Notes under the pieces: generated by a model | Databases searched by the model: none | Told to the model about the DNA's origin: nothing | What the model saw: only the letters and a program-made list of their open reading frames with translations | Origin: Macrostomum hystrix | Lineage: Eukaryota > Platyhelminthes > Macrostomidae | Assembly (NCBI GenBank): GCA_950097015.1 | Contig: CATNEN010000038.1 | Location: forward strand, 8,318,001 to 8,382,000 | Direction of reading: 5' to 3' | DNA length: 64,000 nt | Made by a program: the position numbers and the translations under genes | Part shown: positions 1 through 11,977 of the stretch, piece after piece | Layout of the letters: each line of letters begins with the position of its first letter | Position numbering within the stretch: the first letter of the stretch is position 1

Positions 1-232
1 ATTAGATTTCAGTCCCTAGAAAATCTACCAAAAAGCAGAGACTGACACTGAGAACGGACTGACAATAGAGAAAATTATAATAACGCTTGTAGGAAGACGT
101 TAAAAAACGGACAACTAGCTTGACATTGACAGCTTCCTGCAGTTAACCCCGTAAATGCGAGTTAACACTCAGTAAGTCTCAGCAGCCGGTGCAAGTCCAA
201 CGGCACAGCGGAAGACATTGAGAGCAATTCAC

Positions 233-1847
233 CTGCGGTGTTTTCTCCCTGTCCGCAGCTCCATCCGTTTCTGGGCGCTGAAGCTTTTCGTAGGCAGCGC
301 GTTAGACACCGCAGCCTAAAGAAATTAGGAAAAAACGTAAATTTATTTTTTGACGGCTATGCCTTTTAGCTACTTAGAAGCGTGTAGTAAGTAGTAGTAT
401 TCGAGTTTCAATTCCGAAAAATGGCTTGAAACAGCGCCAGCAGTAGTGCAGTGCACGAACTCAACCTTGAAGGTTCTGGTTGACGAACATCCAAGAAGTA
501 AAAATGTGTGACTAAGAAATCTGCAGTCCAACCTTAGCGGGTTCAGCCAGTGTCAGGGCGTGCGAGAAGGCGGCAGTCGCTTTCAGAATTGACAGGTCAG
601 ACAGCGATAGACGACACCGGCTGGTCTGCTGGGCGCGGGCTGGCAACTTTCTACAGCCACGGCTAGCAGAACAGGAGCAATGGTTTTCCTGGCCGCCTTC
701 AGCTGAGGCTGGCGGCCGAGAAGTCTGCAATTTCACAGCTAGACTTGGCGCATTTGATTGCTGTGACCGCGCATTCTGCGAAACAGTCAGGTGATTCAGG
801 TGAGTCTTAATGCTACACGCTCAGTTGCATACTGGGTCTCACAGCTCAGGTTCTGATTGGGTCTTACAGCTCGGGTTCTGATTAGGTCTCACAGCTCGGG
901 TTCTCATTGGGTCTTACAGCTCGGGTTCTGATTGGGTCTCAGAGCTCAGGTTCTGATTGGGTCTTACAGCTCGGGTTCTGATTGGGTCTCAGAGCTCGGG
1001 TTCTGATTGGGTCTTACAGCTCGGGTTCTGATTGGGTCTCACAGCTGAGGTTCTGATTGGGTCTCACAGCTCGGGTTCTGATTGGGTCTCACAGCTGAGG
1101 TTCTGATTGGGTCTCACAGCTGAGGTTCTGATTGGGTCTCACAGCTGAGGTTCTGATTGGGTCTCACAGCTCAGGTTCTGATTGGGTCTCACAGCTGAGG
1201 TTCTGATTGGGTCTCACAGCTGAGGTTCTGATTGGGTCTCACAGCTGAGGTTCTGATTGGGTCTCACAGCTCAGGTTCTGATTGGGTCTCACAGCTGAGG
1301 TTCTGATTGGGTCTCACAGCTGAGGTTCTGATTGGGTCTCACAGCTCAGGTTCTGATTGGGTCTTACAGCTCGGGTTCTGATTAGGTCTCACAGCTCGGG
1401 TTCTCATTGGGTCTTACAGCTCGGGTTCTGATTGGGTCTCAGAGCTCGGGTTCTGATTGGGTCTTACAGCTCGGGTTCTGATTGGGTCTCACAGCTGAGG
1501 TTCTGATTGGGTCTCACAGCTCGGGTTCTGATTGGGTCTCACAGCTGAGGTTCTGATTGGGTCTCACAGCTCGGGTTCTGATTGGGTCTCACAGCTTAGG
1601 TGCTGATTGGGTCTCACAGCTCGGGTTGTATGTATGCTAGGGTATTGTCATGGTAAACAGTTATTCACAGCGGTTACTTACGCGAGCAGAAGAGAAGCTG
1701 GTCGGCGTGGCGCAGTCTAGAAGTACTTTAACCGGCTTAGGTCTAAACGGCAGCCGAATCGGTAGCTTCACCAGACAGCCGTAAGCTGAGCTGACTACTG
1801 GCTGCCGCTGGGGACTCTTGCGAAGGGTCATTGGATAAAGCTGCAAT
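233..1847 (-). CDS. Putative unrecognised gene, three exon candidates
   Basis: Three open segments on the minus strand have good splice borders and agreeing phase. Exon candidates are 1682-1847 (acceptor ATTTGCCATACAG, strong donor CGC|GTAAGT), 533-724 (acceptor GAAATTGCAG, donor AAG|GTTGGA, 64 codons, phase 0 at both ends) and 233-315 (acceptor TTTCTTTAG, donor GCAG|GTGAAT). The first intron is almost entirely the 24-bp minisatellite, the same arrangement as in better supported genes here. The predicted peptide is rich in Ser, Ala and Arg and I recognise no domain. Neither a start nor a stop codon is placed, so the gene would continue beyond 233. It may be a chance chain of open frames; RNA evidence would decide. 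Confidence 0.3.
832..1628. repeat. Minisatellite, 24-bp unit
   Basis: About 33 head-to-tail copies of a 24-bp unit containing GGTTCTGATTGGGTCTCACA. Variants (tcttacagctcg, tcagagctcg, tcacagctga) recur in blocks, for example near 880-1020 and 1350-1480, so the array grew partly by duplication of multi-unit blocks. It lies between two candidate exons of the first gene model. Confidence 0.95.
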
Positions 1848-2053
1848 CTGTATGGCAAATGTTTTTTACTGTTTGCATAAAAGCACTGCTGATTTCGGAT
1901 GGGGAAAAACTAATGGGAGGTCAAAACGCAGGAATTAATAAAAAAAGAGATTTCGCGCCTAAAACTAAGATTTTGATAGTGTAGACGGGTTAAAACAATG
2001 AAGTCAGGTTATAGTAATGATAGAATATGACATGACTAAAAAATATTCATTCG

Positions 2054-2592
2054 ACTAGAGATGGGTCATAGGACTATATATGGGTCATAGGACAATAGAT
2101 GGGTCATAGGACAATAGATGGGTCATAGGACTAAACATCGGGTCATAGGTATGAAGATGGGGTTATTTAAATAAACATGGGGTCATAGGTCTGAAGATGG
2201 GGTCATATGACTAAACATCGGGTCATAGGTATGAAGAAGGGGTCATAGGACTAAACATCGGGTCATAGGTCTGAAGAAGGGGTCATAGGACTAAACATCA
2301 AGTCATAGGTCTAAAGAAGGGGTCATAGGTCTGAAGATGGGGTTATATGACTAAACATGGGGTCATAGGTTTGAAGATGGGGACATATGACTAAACATGG
2401 GGTCATAGGTTTGAAGATGGGGAGATATGACTAAACATGGGGTCATAGGTCTGAAGATGGGGACATATGACTAAACATGGGGTCATAGGTCTGAAGATGG
2501 GGACATATGACTAAACATGGGGTCATAGGTCTGAAGATGGGGCCAAAGGTCTGAAGATGGGGCCAAAGGACTGAAGATGGGTCATAGGACAG
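2054..2592. repeat. Minisatellite with GGGTCATAGG core
   Basis: A degenerate array in which GGGTCATAGG alternates with 'tctgaagatggg' and 'actaaacatgggg' halves, giving a higher-order period of about 38 bp. No coding potential is seen. Confidence 0.9.
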
Positions 2593-3385
2593 CGGAGGCC
2601 TTATAAGACTGTCGTATTACAGCATAAAACTAGCTTTAACAAGTAAATTGTTTTTTTCAGCTATACAACTTTTTGTCTGAGGATACTAAGAGCTAAATAA
2701 AATATTGTCTAAAAAAGTAAACAGTAAAACTAGATCAAAACAGTAGGAAACAAAGGACAAATGGTTCCCAGTGAACTATTTAATTTTATTTGATAAGAAA
2801 ATTAACATGCTAAACTTTGAAATATATTTACTAGAAGAAAAGTAATTATGTTTTATGATATTACGCACTCAAATGACACAAATCAAATTTGTCCCTACGC
2901 TCAAAACTTCTGCTTTTGAAAGCATTTAAAAGTTGTACTAGATGAAACTACTAGAATATTTACTATCCTACTAACACGAGTAGTATGGCAGGCTAAACTA
3001 GTTAAATGAACAAGTAATATGAGCATGCAGAACTTTAACAATTACAGTGCAACTTAAAAAGGTTATTAGAAATGCAAATTAAAATGCTTTTAAAAGACTG
3101 AAGTGCAGAGCACCGCGCTGAAGATTGCAACTTACTTCAATACCTGTATCGAAAATTTAGGAAATTATGACATTATATACACAAGAGTAGAGTCGAATGG
3201 AGCCATCTACCATACGATAAAATAACTAGATTTTTCAGTACAACAACCACCTACAACTAGCAGTGGCTGAAACTAAACGGAAACGAAACTAATAAACTAA
3301 AAAACTGTGGATAAGTTTCAGCTGCCTGAAGCATAGTGCAAAAAAACTCAGCTGATAGAAGCCTCCATACATTAATATTTTAGCA
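2593..3385. other. AT-rich intergenic stretch
   Basis: AT-rich sequence without open frames above background, tandem repeats or recognisable mobile DNA. I see nothing supportable in it. Confidence 0.6.
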
Positions 3386-3994
3386 ACTGCAACCTTCATT
3401 CCCTGATCCTTCAGCAGCTGCAATCCTTCATTTCCTGATCCTTCAGCAGCTGCAACCCTTCATTTCCTGATCCTTCAGCAGCTGCAACCCTTCATTCCCT
3501 GATCCTTCAGCAGCTGCAACCCTTCATTCCCTGATCCTTCAGCAGCTGCAACCCTTCATTCCCTGATCCTTCAGCAGCTGCAACCCTTCATTCCCTGATC
3601 CTTCAGCAGCTGTAAACCTTCATTTCCTGATCCTTCAGCAGCTGTAAACCTTCATTTCCTGATCCTTCAGCAGCTGAAACCCTTCATTCCCTGATCCTTC
3701 AGCAGCTGAAACCCTTCATTCCCTGATCCTTCAGCAGCTGAAACCCTTCATTCCCTGATCCTTCAGCAGCTGTAAACCTTCATTCCCTGATCCTTCAGCA
3801 GCTGTAAACCTTCATTCCCTGATCCTTCAGCAGCTGAAACCCTTCATTCCCTGATCCTTCAGCAGCTGTAAACCTTCATTCCCTGATCCTTCAGCAGCTG
3901 AAACCCTTCATTCTCTGATCCTTCAGCAGCTGTAAACCTTCATTCCCTGATCCTTCAGCAGCTGAAACCCTTCATTCCCTGATCCTTCAGCAGC
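3386..3994. repeat. Minisatellite, 32-bp unit
   Basis: About 19 copies of a 32-bp unit built on CCCTGATCCTTCAGCAGCTG, with tgcaaccc, tgtaaacc and tgaaaccc variants. It ends about 40 bp beyond the stop codon of the telobox gene, so it may lie in that gene's 3' UTR. Confidence 0.95.
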
Positions 3995-4032
3995 ATAGGA
4001 GGTCTGCACCAGAGCTTAGAATAAGCGCACAG

Positions 4033-7000
4033 TCAGAAAAGAATGCTTCGCAGTTCGAGATCTGTTCTGACGAGCTGCAGCAGCTCCTCGTTGGCCAGGT
4101 TGCGCACGTCATCCTCAGTGATGCCCAGCTGCCTGAGCCGTCTAGCCAGACGGCCGGGCATATTCTTAGCGAGCATAGTGCGCCAGCGGTCCTTGACCTG
4201 TACATTGGTTCTGGTGGCGTGAGCCAGGAGCTTGTTTCGGATGCCCACCCAGTTTGGGCCGTGCCTAACGTAGCCGATGTACAACAGGAACGAGTCGCGA
4301 TCGTTCCAAGGCCTGCGCCGCCGGACGCTGGATGCGTTGGAGTTGCTGGCCAACTCGTCGGAAAGGTTGAGCTCCAAGCGATGAGCAGCTGGCCTGTTAG
4401 TGGGCTGCAACCGAAACGGCTGCTGCTGCTGTTGGCTTGCAGAAGCTGCTGGAGAGCTTTCAGCAGCGATGCTATTGTCATCGGAGCTGCTGAGGCTGCT
4501 GCTGCTTATAGTAACATTGCCGCTATTGTTTTTCCCATTAGCGCCGTTTCTATAACCATTTACAGTGCTGACCTTTCTTGTGCTACTTCTAGTAGTAACG
4601 GATGTGGTCGGCGAACTTCTTACTTGCTGCTGATCCTGAAAAAACATTTATAAAATTGGCACATCTGCATTTTCATTACTAAATAGAACATAATAAAGAA
4701 CCTAGATATTACCAACCTAGAATCCCAGCTGGCACTAGAGCAACCATAAATGACAATAAAGCAACAATAACTGGAGCCATTGGGTCAAGGGTTTAGACAT
4801 CGTAGGCAAGCAGGACTCACTGCAATTTGCCGCTGATCATCAAGCCCAAGATCCTGTTGCTGCTGACTAACCAAGAACTCTGCCGGCTGCTCAGCAGGCC
4901 CTGCCCGTCTGGGAGGCGACGGCGTGCTGGTGTCATCGATGCCGTCAATGATAGAGCGGCTAACTGCGGGTGTGTTCAGGCTGCACTGCAGGAGGCGATG
5001 GCTGCCTTTTCTAGCCGCCGGCACGGCTGGCCGACTGTCGGATGACGAGGTCCCGGAAATTTCAATCACAGCCACAGACTCAGCGTTAGAGGCTGCCGTT
5101 AGAGTTCGACGGCTGAAACTTTTCTTAGAGGAGTTGGCGTTGAACACTGGCGCCACGGTTTCCATCGAGGCCTGCAAAATTTCGATGTGGGTGGAGTTTT
5201 AGTGGTGGTGTGCGGACAGGTACGACGACAGGTGAGTGACCCAACCTGAGGAAATCAGAGGACAGGTGAGTGACCCAACCTGAGGATCTCAGAGGACAGG
5301 TGAGTGACCCAACCTGAGGATCTCAGAGGACAGGTGAGTGACCAAACCTGAGGATCTCAGAGGACAGGTGAGTGACCCAACCTGAGGATCTCAGAGGACA
5401 GGTGAGTGACCCAACCTGAGGATCTCAGAGGACAGGTGAGTGACCCAACCTGAGGATCTCAGAGGACAGGTGAGTGACCCAACCTGAGATCTCAGAGGAC
5501 AGGTGAATGACCCAACCTGAGGGTCTCAGAGGACAGGTGAGTGACCCAACCTGAGGATCTCAGAGGACAGGTGAGTGACCCAACCTGAGGATCTCAGAGG
5601 ACAGGTGAGTGACCCAACCTGAGGATCTCAGAGGACAGGTGAGTGACCCAACCTGAGGATCTCAGAGGACAGGTAAGTGACCCAACCTGAGGATCTCAGA
5701 GGACAGGTGAGTAACCCAACCTGAGGATCTCAGAGGACAGGTGAGTGACCCAACCTGAGGATCTCAGAGGACAGGTAAGTGACCCAACCTGAGGATCTCA
5801 GAGGACAGGTGAGTAACCCTGAGGTGAGGTGAGTAACCCTAAGGTCCCTGAGGTTCAGAGACCAAAAAGTCGCCCATTACCTCAGGCACTTGAGTTGCAG
5901 TGGAAACACACACGGCTGGAAGAGAAACAGCAGCAGCTGCAGTAGCATTAGCTGTTGCAGGTGAAATCGCCGATTCCAAGGCAGCCTTGCAGCGAAGGTC
6001 CTCCAGCTCGGGCAGGAAGCTGCGCAGAGCCATCCGCAGCTGTCTAGCTAAAGCTTGCAATCTTTCGCAGTTGTCGGCAGTTCCGGTGGTGGTCAGGGAG
6101 CGGAAAAACTGCTCCTCGCCTGCGGCCAAGTGAGCTGATGCCTGTCGGACATTCCTGACGCCCAGATTCTCAAACAGCTGAGCCGCTGTGGTCAGCTGGC
6201 GTCGCTCCATTGCCGGCGTGCAGTCGGGAGCGCCTGCGCGCGCAGTCTCGGCTATTAACAGTGCCAGGCCTGTGAAGCTGATGCGCTGAAGCCAGGCGGT
6301 CAGCAGTGCGTCCAGAGCCTCCAGTTGACTGGTCTGCACAATTATTTAAAAGTGGATTTCAGTGTAAAGAGTGACAGAGAGTGACACTGAGTGAGTGACT
6401 AATAGATTGACACTGAGTGAGAGACTAATAGAGTGACACTGAGTGAGTGACTAATAGATTGACACTGAGTGAGTGACTAATAGAGTGACACTGAGTGAGT
6501 GACTAATAGAGTGACACTGAGTGAGAGACTAATAGAGTGACACTGAGTGAGAGACTAATAGAGTGACACTGAGTGAGTGACTAATAGATTGACACTGAGT
6601 GAGTGACTAATAGAGTGACACTGAGTGAGTGACTAATAGAGTGACACTGAGTGAGTGACTAATAGAGTGACACTGAGTGAGTGACTATTAGAGTGACACT
6701 GAGTGAGAGACTAATAGAGTGACACTGAGTGAGTGACTAATAGATTGACACTGAGTGAGTGACTAATAGAGTGACACTGAGTGAGTGACTAATAGAGTGA
6801 CACTGAGTGAGAGACTAATAGAGTGACACTGAGTGAGTGACTAATAGAGTGACACTGAGTGAGAGACTAATAGAGTGACACTGAGTGAGAGACTAATAGA
6901 GTGACACTGAGTGAGTGACTAATAGAGTGACACTGAGTGAGTGACTAATAGAGTGACACTGAGTGAGTGACTAATAGAGTGACACTGAGTGAGTGACTAA

Positions 7001-7859
7001 TAGAGTGACACTGAGTGAGAGACTAAAAGATTGACACTGAGTGAGTGACTAATAGATTGACACTGAGTGAGTGACTAATAGAGTGACACTGAGTGAGAGA
7101 CTAATAGAGTGACACTGAGTGAGTGACTAATAGAGTGACACTGAGTGAGTGACTAATAGAGTGACACTGAGTGAGTGACTAATAGATTGACACTGAGTGA
7201 GAGACTAATAGAGTGACACTGAGTGAGTGACTAATAGAGTGACACTGAGTGAGTGACTAATAGAGTGACACTGAGTGAGTGACTAATAGAGTGACACTGA
7301 GTGAGTGACTAATAGAGTGACACTGAGTGAGTGACTAATAGAGTTCCAGACTGAGTGACAGATAGAGGGACACTGAAAGTCTAACTGGACTCACTCGTTT
7401 AGCTTGCCCGCCGCTATCTAGAGTCCGCAGATGATTCAAAACCGACTGCAGTTCAGGCATTGACGCACGCAATTCCGTTGAAAACAATGCCAGAATCTCG
7501 ACTAAAGCGCGACGAAATCTGGCCAAACTCGGAGCGGAGAGGCACCAGTCGGGAGCCGCAGCTTCGGCAACCCGTTGGAATCGCTGAGCACAGAGCAGCA
7601 GAAGTCGCGATGAGGCCCAAAGAATGCAGTGCAGATACTCGGACCATTGAGCACGGGTGCTCAAGCCCAGCTCAGCCCTGTGATCGTCAACTTCAACTAG
7701 GCAGCGCAAATAGAAGGCGCAGTGCTGCAGATAGTTTAAATCATCGCAAGGAGCCAATTCCGCTACAGCCGGCTGGCCATTCTCGCAGTTGTCTAAAGTC
7801 GATGGCCATCTTCGCTTCCTGGTCGAAAACACAAGCAGAAGGCACCTGGGTGCCTGCAT
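4033..7859 (-). CDS. Telobox (Myb-type) DNA-binding protein, TRF-like
   Basis: Four exons, all joined in phase 0: 7395-7859 (ATG at 7857-7859, the first in-frame ATG), 5881-6333, 4821-5171 and 4033-4635, for about 623 codons. Donors are GTGAGT, GTAATG and GTGAGT. The last exon carries one Myb repeat with tryptophans spaced 18 and 21 residues apart, ending in VQVKDRWRTM, which matches the telobox (VxxKDKWRT) of telomere-repeat factors such as TRF1/TRF2. The first two exons encode a Leu- and Ala-rich, probably helical region that could be a TRFH-like dimerisation domain; this is a guess from composition only. A Ser/Gln-rich linker precedes the Myb domain, as in TRF proteins. Expected role: nuclear binding of telomeric or similar duplex repeats. 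The true start may lie in a further upstream exon. Confidence 0.72.
5208..5850. repeat. Minisatellite, 34-bp unit, intronic
   Basis: About 18 copies of a 34-bp unit containing GACAGGTGAGTGACCCAACC, lying inside an intron of the telobox gene (5172-5880). Each copy contains CAG|GTGAGT, an ideal splice donor, on the strand opposite to the gene. Confidence 0.95.
6362..7372. repeat. Minisatellite, 26-bp unit, intronic
   Basis: About 37 copies of a 26-bp unit containing GACACTGAGTGAGTGACTAA (gagtga/gattga and gagagact variants). It fills the first intron of the telobox gene (6334-7394) and stops about 25 bp short of the upstream exon. Confidence 0.95.
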
Positions 7860-8276
7860 ACTTATTAATTAAGCTCACGTTAGTAGCTGCTGTCTTTTGG
7901 AAGCAGGCTGGTGGCGCTGATGTAGTGACTGAAAATAGCAAATATTGTTTAAAAAGATCAAATGTCCCAAATTATCCCATTATACATTTTAGAGCAAATT
8001 ATTAAGCTCATTAATATGCGGGCATATTAAGCGACAAGCTCGTAACTTATGCACGAGTAAATGGATTTTATTTACAAATGATACGAAAATACGAGTAACA
8101 ATGATATATTAGTCTTGTTAAAATTCACTAAGTTAACAATTATCAATTGAGACAAAGGAAAATGACAGATTAAAGAAAGGAATTAGGGACAGGCTCAAAG
8201 ACATGGGGAAGTGCATGATGAGTGCATGCTGAACTATCAAAATGCAAAATGCGCCACTGACTAGCCGCCTCTTGAA

Positions 8277-8943
8277 TCAGCTGTCATCTTCTTCCTCGTC
8301 ATCGAAGGACAGCAGCTTCTTGTTACACACGCCAGATTGAACTGAGCTGTCAGCGGATGTTCGCTGTCGCTTTGCTTCGGTTGCTGCGGAGTCGTCAACT
8401 TTAGAAAAATTCCCCGCACCTATGACGGCCGCCTCCGCTTTGGTCTTTCTGCTGCCGGCGCCGCTGCCGCCGCTAACAGCGGGACGAACGAAACGGACCC
8501 GACTGCGAGCCTCGTCAAATTTGGCATCTTCCCCGGCCTCGCGAATTCGAGCCTTTAAGAAACACAAATGAATCTATTTTATTTGCATTTTTTTATAATT
8601 TAACGAGCGTTGAAGCATCAACGCTCACCTGCACAGCCGCCAGCTCAGCCTCAGAGACGCCACTGCCTGGCGTGACAACAATCTGCGGCATCTCCTCTTC
8701 GCTACGCGCTGCTGGTTCACGTCCGCCACAGTCTCCGCCATCGTCTGCTAGGCCAGGCTTGCCGAGGCCAGTTTTACCAGCATCCGCGCCAGAGCTGCTG
8801 GCGAATTTGTCAGTCAGCTTGGCGTCGGGCAGCAGGCCGGCGCGCTGCTTGAACTGGCGAATGAAAGCCGGCTCAGAGCGACCGCCATCATCGCCGCCAG
8901 CCTTGGCACCAGTGTACTCGACTGTGTAGCGAGGCCCACTCAT
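8277..8943 (-). CDS. KIAA1143: KIAA1143-family protein
   Basis: Two exons, 8629-8943 (ATG at 8941-8943) and 8277-8552 (TGA at 8277-8279), joined in phase 0 with donor CAG|GTGAGC and acceptor TTTCTTAAAG, about 196 residues. Landmarks of the KIAA1143 family occur in order: EPAFIRQFKQRAG near the N-terminus (human EPAFLxxFKxxxG), PQIVVT followed by GVSEAELAAVQ (human PQVVVL then an LSxEE helix), a basic RVRFVRP segment, and a C-terminal LLSFDDEEEDDS (human LLSFDxEDE). The molecular function of the family is not established; the protein is small, charged and probably disordered. The 3' end lies about 420 bp upstream of the telobox gene on the same strand. Confidence 0.85.
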
Positions 8944-9171
8944 GCTCCCGCAATCTAATTTAATTAGTTAGTTAGCTAGTGCCAAAAACTACTCCAACGT
9001 TGGCTAAAAAGTGGTTGGTTTCACTTTTCTCAAGGGGTCCTTATGAGCATTTATATATATTCTATTATAATTAGCTCCATTGAAAATGTTTTTTATTTAT
9101 CTACCATATTCTTGTATTTTAGTTTTATACTTTATGATTATATATGACTGCATATAATAATCATCATCATT

Positions 9172-9468
9172 GCACACCCTTTGGCGACACTAGACCTGCA
9201 GCCAGCAATTCAGACTCCTAAAAACACACAGGTACCATACAAACTCATACTCATATGCACATACTCACACAGGTGCATACATCTTTCCTGACTTTCTTAT
9301 CATCAGACAGTGTGTACACTAACTGTGCCTTGGAGGTTGGGCCCTAAAGGGCAAAAATTGCACAACAATGACCCTCAAACCCTCTATCTGTGGCTGCGCC
9401 CTGAGTTAATGTGCATTCACTGTGGAATTGGGCCCATGGACTTTGGTGCAGGAGGCAAATTCTTTTAA
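9172..9468 (-). mobile_element. SINE-B copy (tRNA-Leu-like head)
   Basis: A diverged copy of a SINE family seen five times in the window. Shared blocks are 'cactagac..gcagccagc', 'gtgccttggaggttgggccctaaaggg' and a terminal tRNA-like head read on the minus strand. The head is eroded here. Confidence 0.7.
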
Positions 9469-11977
9469 CTACATATAAAATATTGAGGTAATGTTGAGGT
9501 ACTGTTGGAGTTTTACCAGCAAAATTAGCTTTTATAGCTGCCTTTGGAGGCAGTTGTTAGGTCAATTTTATAGCCATTACATTTTTCAATTTGCAATTCA
9601 AGCAGTAGGCCTACACTCATACATGCGCAACCTCCCAAATCTTAGCCGGCGGTGTGACTTTGTTTTTGCTCTATTTATGACTTAGTTTGCTCTCATTTGC
9701 AACTTAGTTTGTTTCATTGCTCTCTTTTTCTCTCTCTTTTTCCTTGTCTTCACGCCTTCCTTTTTTGTCCCTTGGTCCCCCCTTTGATTTTTTTGCGCTT
9801 GATTGATTGGTTTTTGCAACATACCTTGCTTGGCCCTTGTTTCACCTGGCCAGTTTGGCTGGGTGTTGCGCATGTATGCCTACACTGAGATGCAGTCTAC
9901 TCTCATGTTGCAATGTGGCAAGTAAAGTAAAACTATTTTAAAAAATGTTTACACCCCTAAAACATAAATATCTTGTCATTTATAAGAATCTAGAAAAAAC
10001 CTACATTTTGGGAAAGTAAAAAATTAATTTATCAAACTATATTTATAGGATAGCCCAGTTGTAAAGAAGATGCACTATTATTACATATAATTAGCTAGCT
10101 AATTGTAAAAAATGTACAATATTTGTGTTCTTTATGTTTACATAAATATAAAAATAAATACAAAATACATTGACAACATTCAGCAAGACTTTGAAAAACT
10201 TATAGAGAGAATGTAATTCTTTTAATTTCTGAGTCATCTGACCCCTATCATTTCTTATGTTATAAAATCCCCAGTACAATGTTAAAGCTAGGAAGGCTTT
10301 TACAATATCTAACCACTAAGATGTTTCAAAGAAACTGTTTGTGACCTAAAATAAAATGGCAAATTTGTATTATGTTAATTGTATTACAAAAGAACATTCA
10401 GTTGGAAAGAAAGAAATTAAATAACTTAACAATAACACAATAACTGAAACATAAAACTTGTAAATTTAGACTTGTACACTTCTAAATTAACTACATTTAG
10501 AAGTTAGAATGTGAAGAATCCATTTTACTAGTGAATAAACAACTGTTTATCAATATTAGACTACTAATGGCCTATATGTATAGGCCTACCCCTTAATCCA
10601 AGCTGTTGCTCAGCTAAGATAGTTGACTGATCCACACAATTTGATTGATAGATTTGACACAATACAACTCTACCACATAGTTGATCTCAGAGCACCCTAA
10701 ATCGCATTGCTTTAATTATCTGGTAGCTCCAATATACAAGTATAAATTTATTTGACTCTTGGGACTTGGGTGATTTTATCACAAATTCAAATACAATTAA
10801 AGACATTTACAAGTATTTATATAGTGCAGCTAATAATCTACAAATCTACAATGATCTAACAATGTACATATGCCTAGAACTTATAGAAAATGTAAGGTCA
10901 CTTGCTTGACAAATAGAAAATAAATAAAGGTAATAATCAACATATTCGATTTTAATACCAATGCTTTTTGTCTTTTATACTATAGTCTATGCACTGTCAT
11001 AGCTTGTGTGAATAATTATTAATGATAAGTTGCCGAAAAAGTTTCAGATTAGAAAAAATTTAATTGTAGAGTCTCCCTATGAGAGTCACCCTATGAAAAA
11101 ATCATAAAAATAATTTAGGAAAGTAAAATAGGCTCGATCGATCTCCAAGTTATAGAGACCAAGTCGTTGTTAATAGGTAAGCACAGCGAGTTACTTTTTA
11201 TAGGCTAGTCACTAGCCAGACAATTAAATTTAGGCGGCAGTAAGCCTATACTAGTTTTAAAAGGTTAAGCTGCTAGCAACGTAGCAAATACAAACTGTAT
11301 GTCAAGCTGTAGAGAAATACGCTTAGCGATAGTCTCGATTTGACCTATCTGTAGTTCCATAAATTTTAAAAATAAATTTGACAAAGTAAGCATTCTAAAT
11401 AATATTTATTCTTTTACTCGCTGAATTTCAAAGTTAAAAGAATGATAAAACTAGATAAGTTCCATTTAATTGAAAATTACCTTCGAAAATAGAAGACTCT
11501 TGGCATCTTGCGCTTCAAGTGACTCATTTTAAATTACGTATGTATTTAAATTTTTTATAAAGTAAACCAAAAATATACCGTACACACCAAAGCAAGATGC
11601 AATGCCACTTAAAATTAATTAAAATACAGTTCAGCTAATAATTAAGTTTATCGAATGAATATATTTTAGTCGAAACATAATGCATATTAAAAGCCTATGC
11701 TCATGTATACAAAGTTTCACGATACAAGTAATTTCAGAAATATATAAGAAAAAGTTTGCATTAAATATATCTCACGCAAAATGTTGATTTATAAGTTAAG
11801 CTAAGTTAAGAAGTTAGGTAAACTTAACTCAAATAACTTAAATAATAGCACTTCAATGGGGTTAATTAAAGGCTACACAGCCGCCCATTCCGACCAATAC
11901 ATTAGAAGGAAAAATCAGTGAGAAGCATTTTTCGTCCCCCACTACTTCCCCCTCTATCTTATCGCTATAGTTAGGCC
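9469..11977. other. AT-rich intergenic stretch
   Basis: About 2.5 kb of AT-rich DNA with stop codons in all frames, a pyrimidine-rich run near 9715-9800 and no clear repeats. I find no gene or mobile element. Confidence 0.6.
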
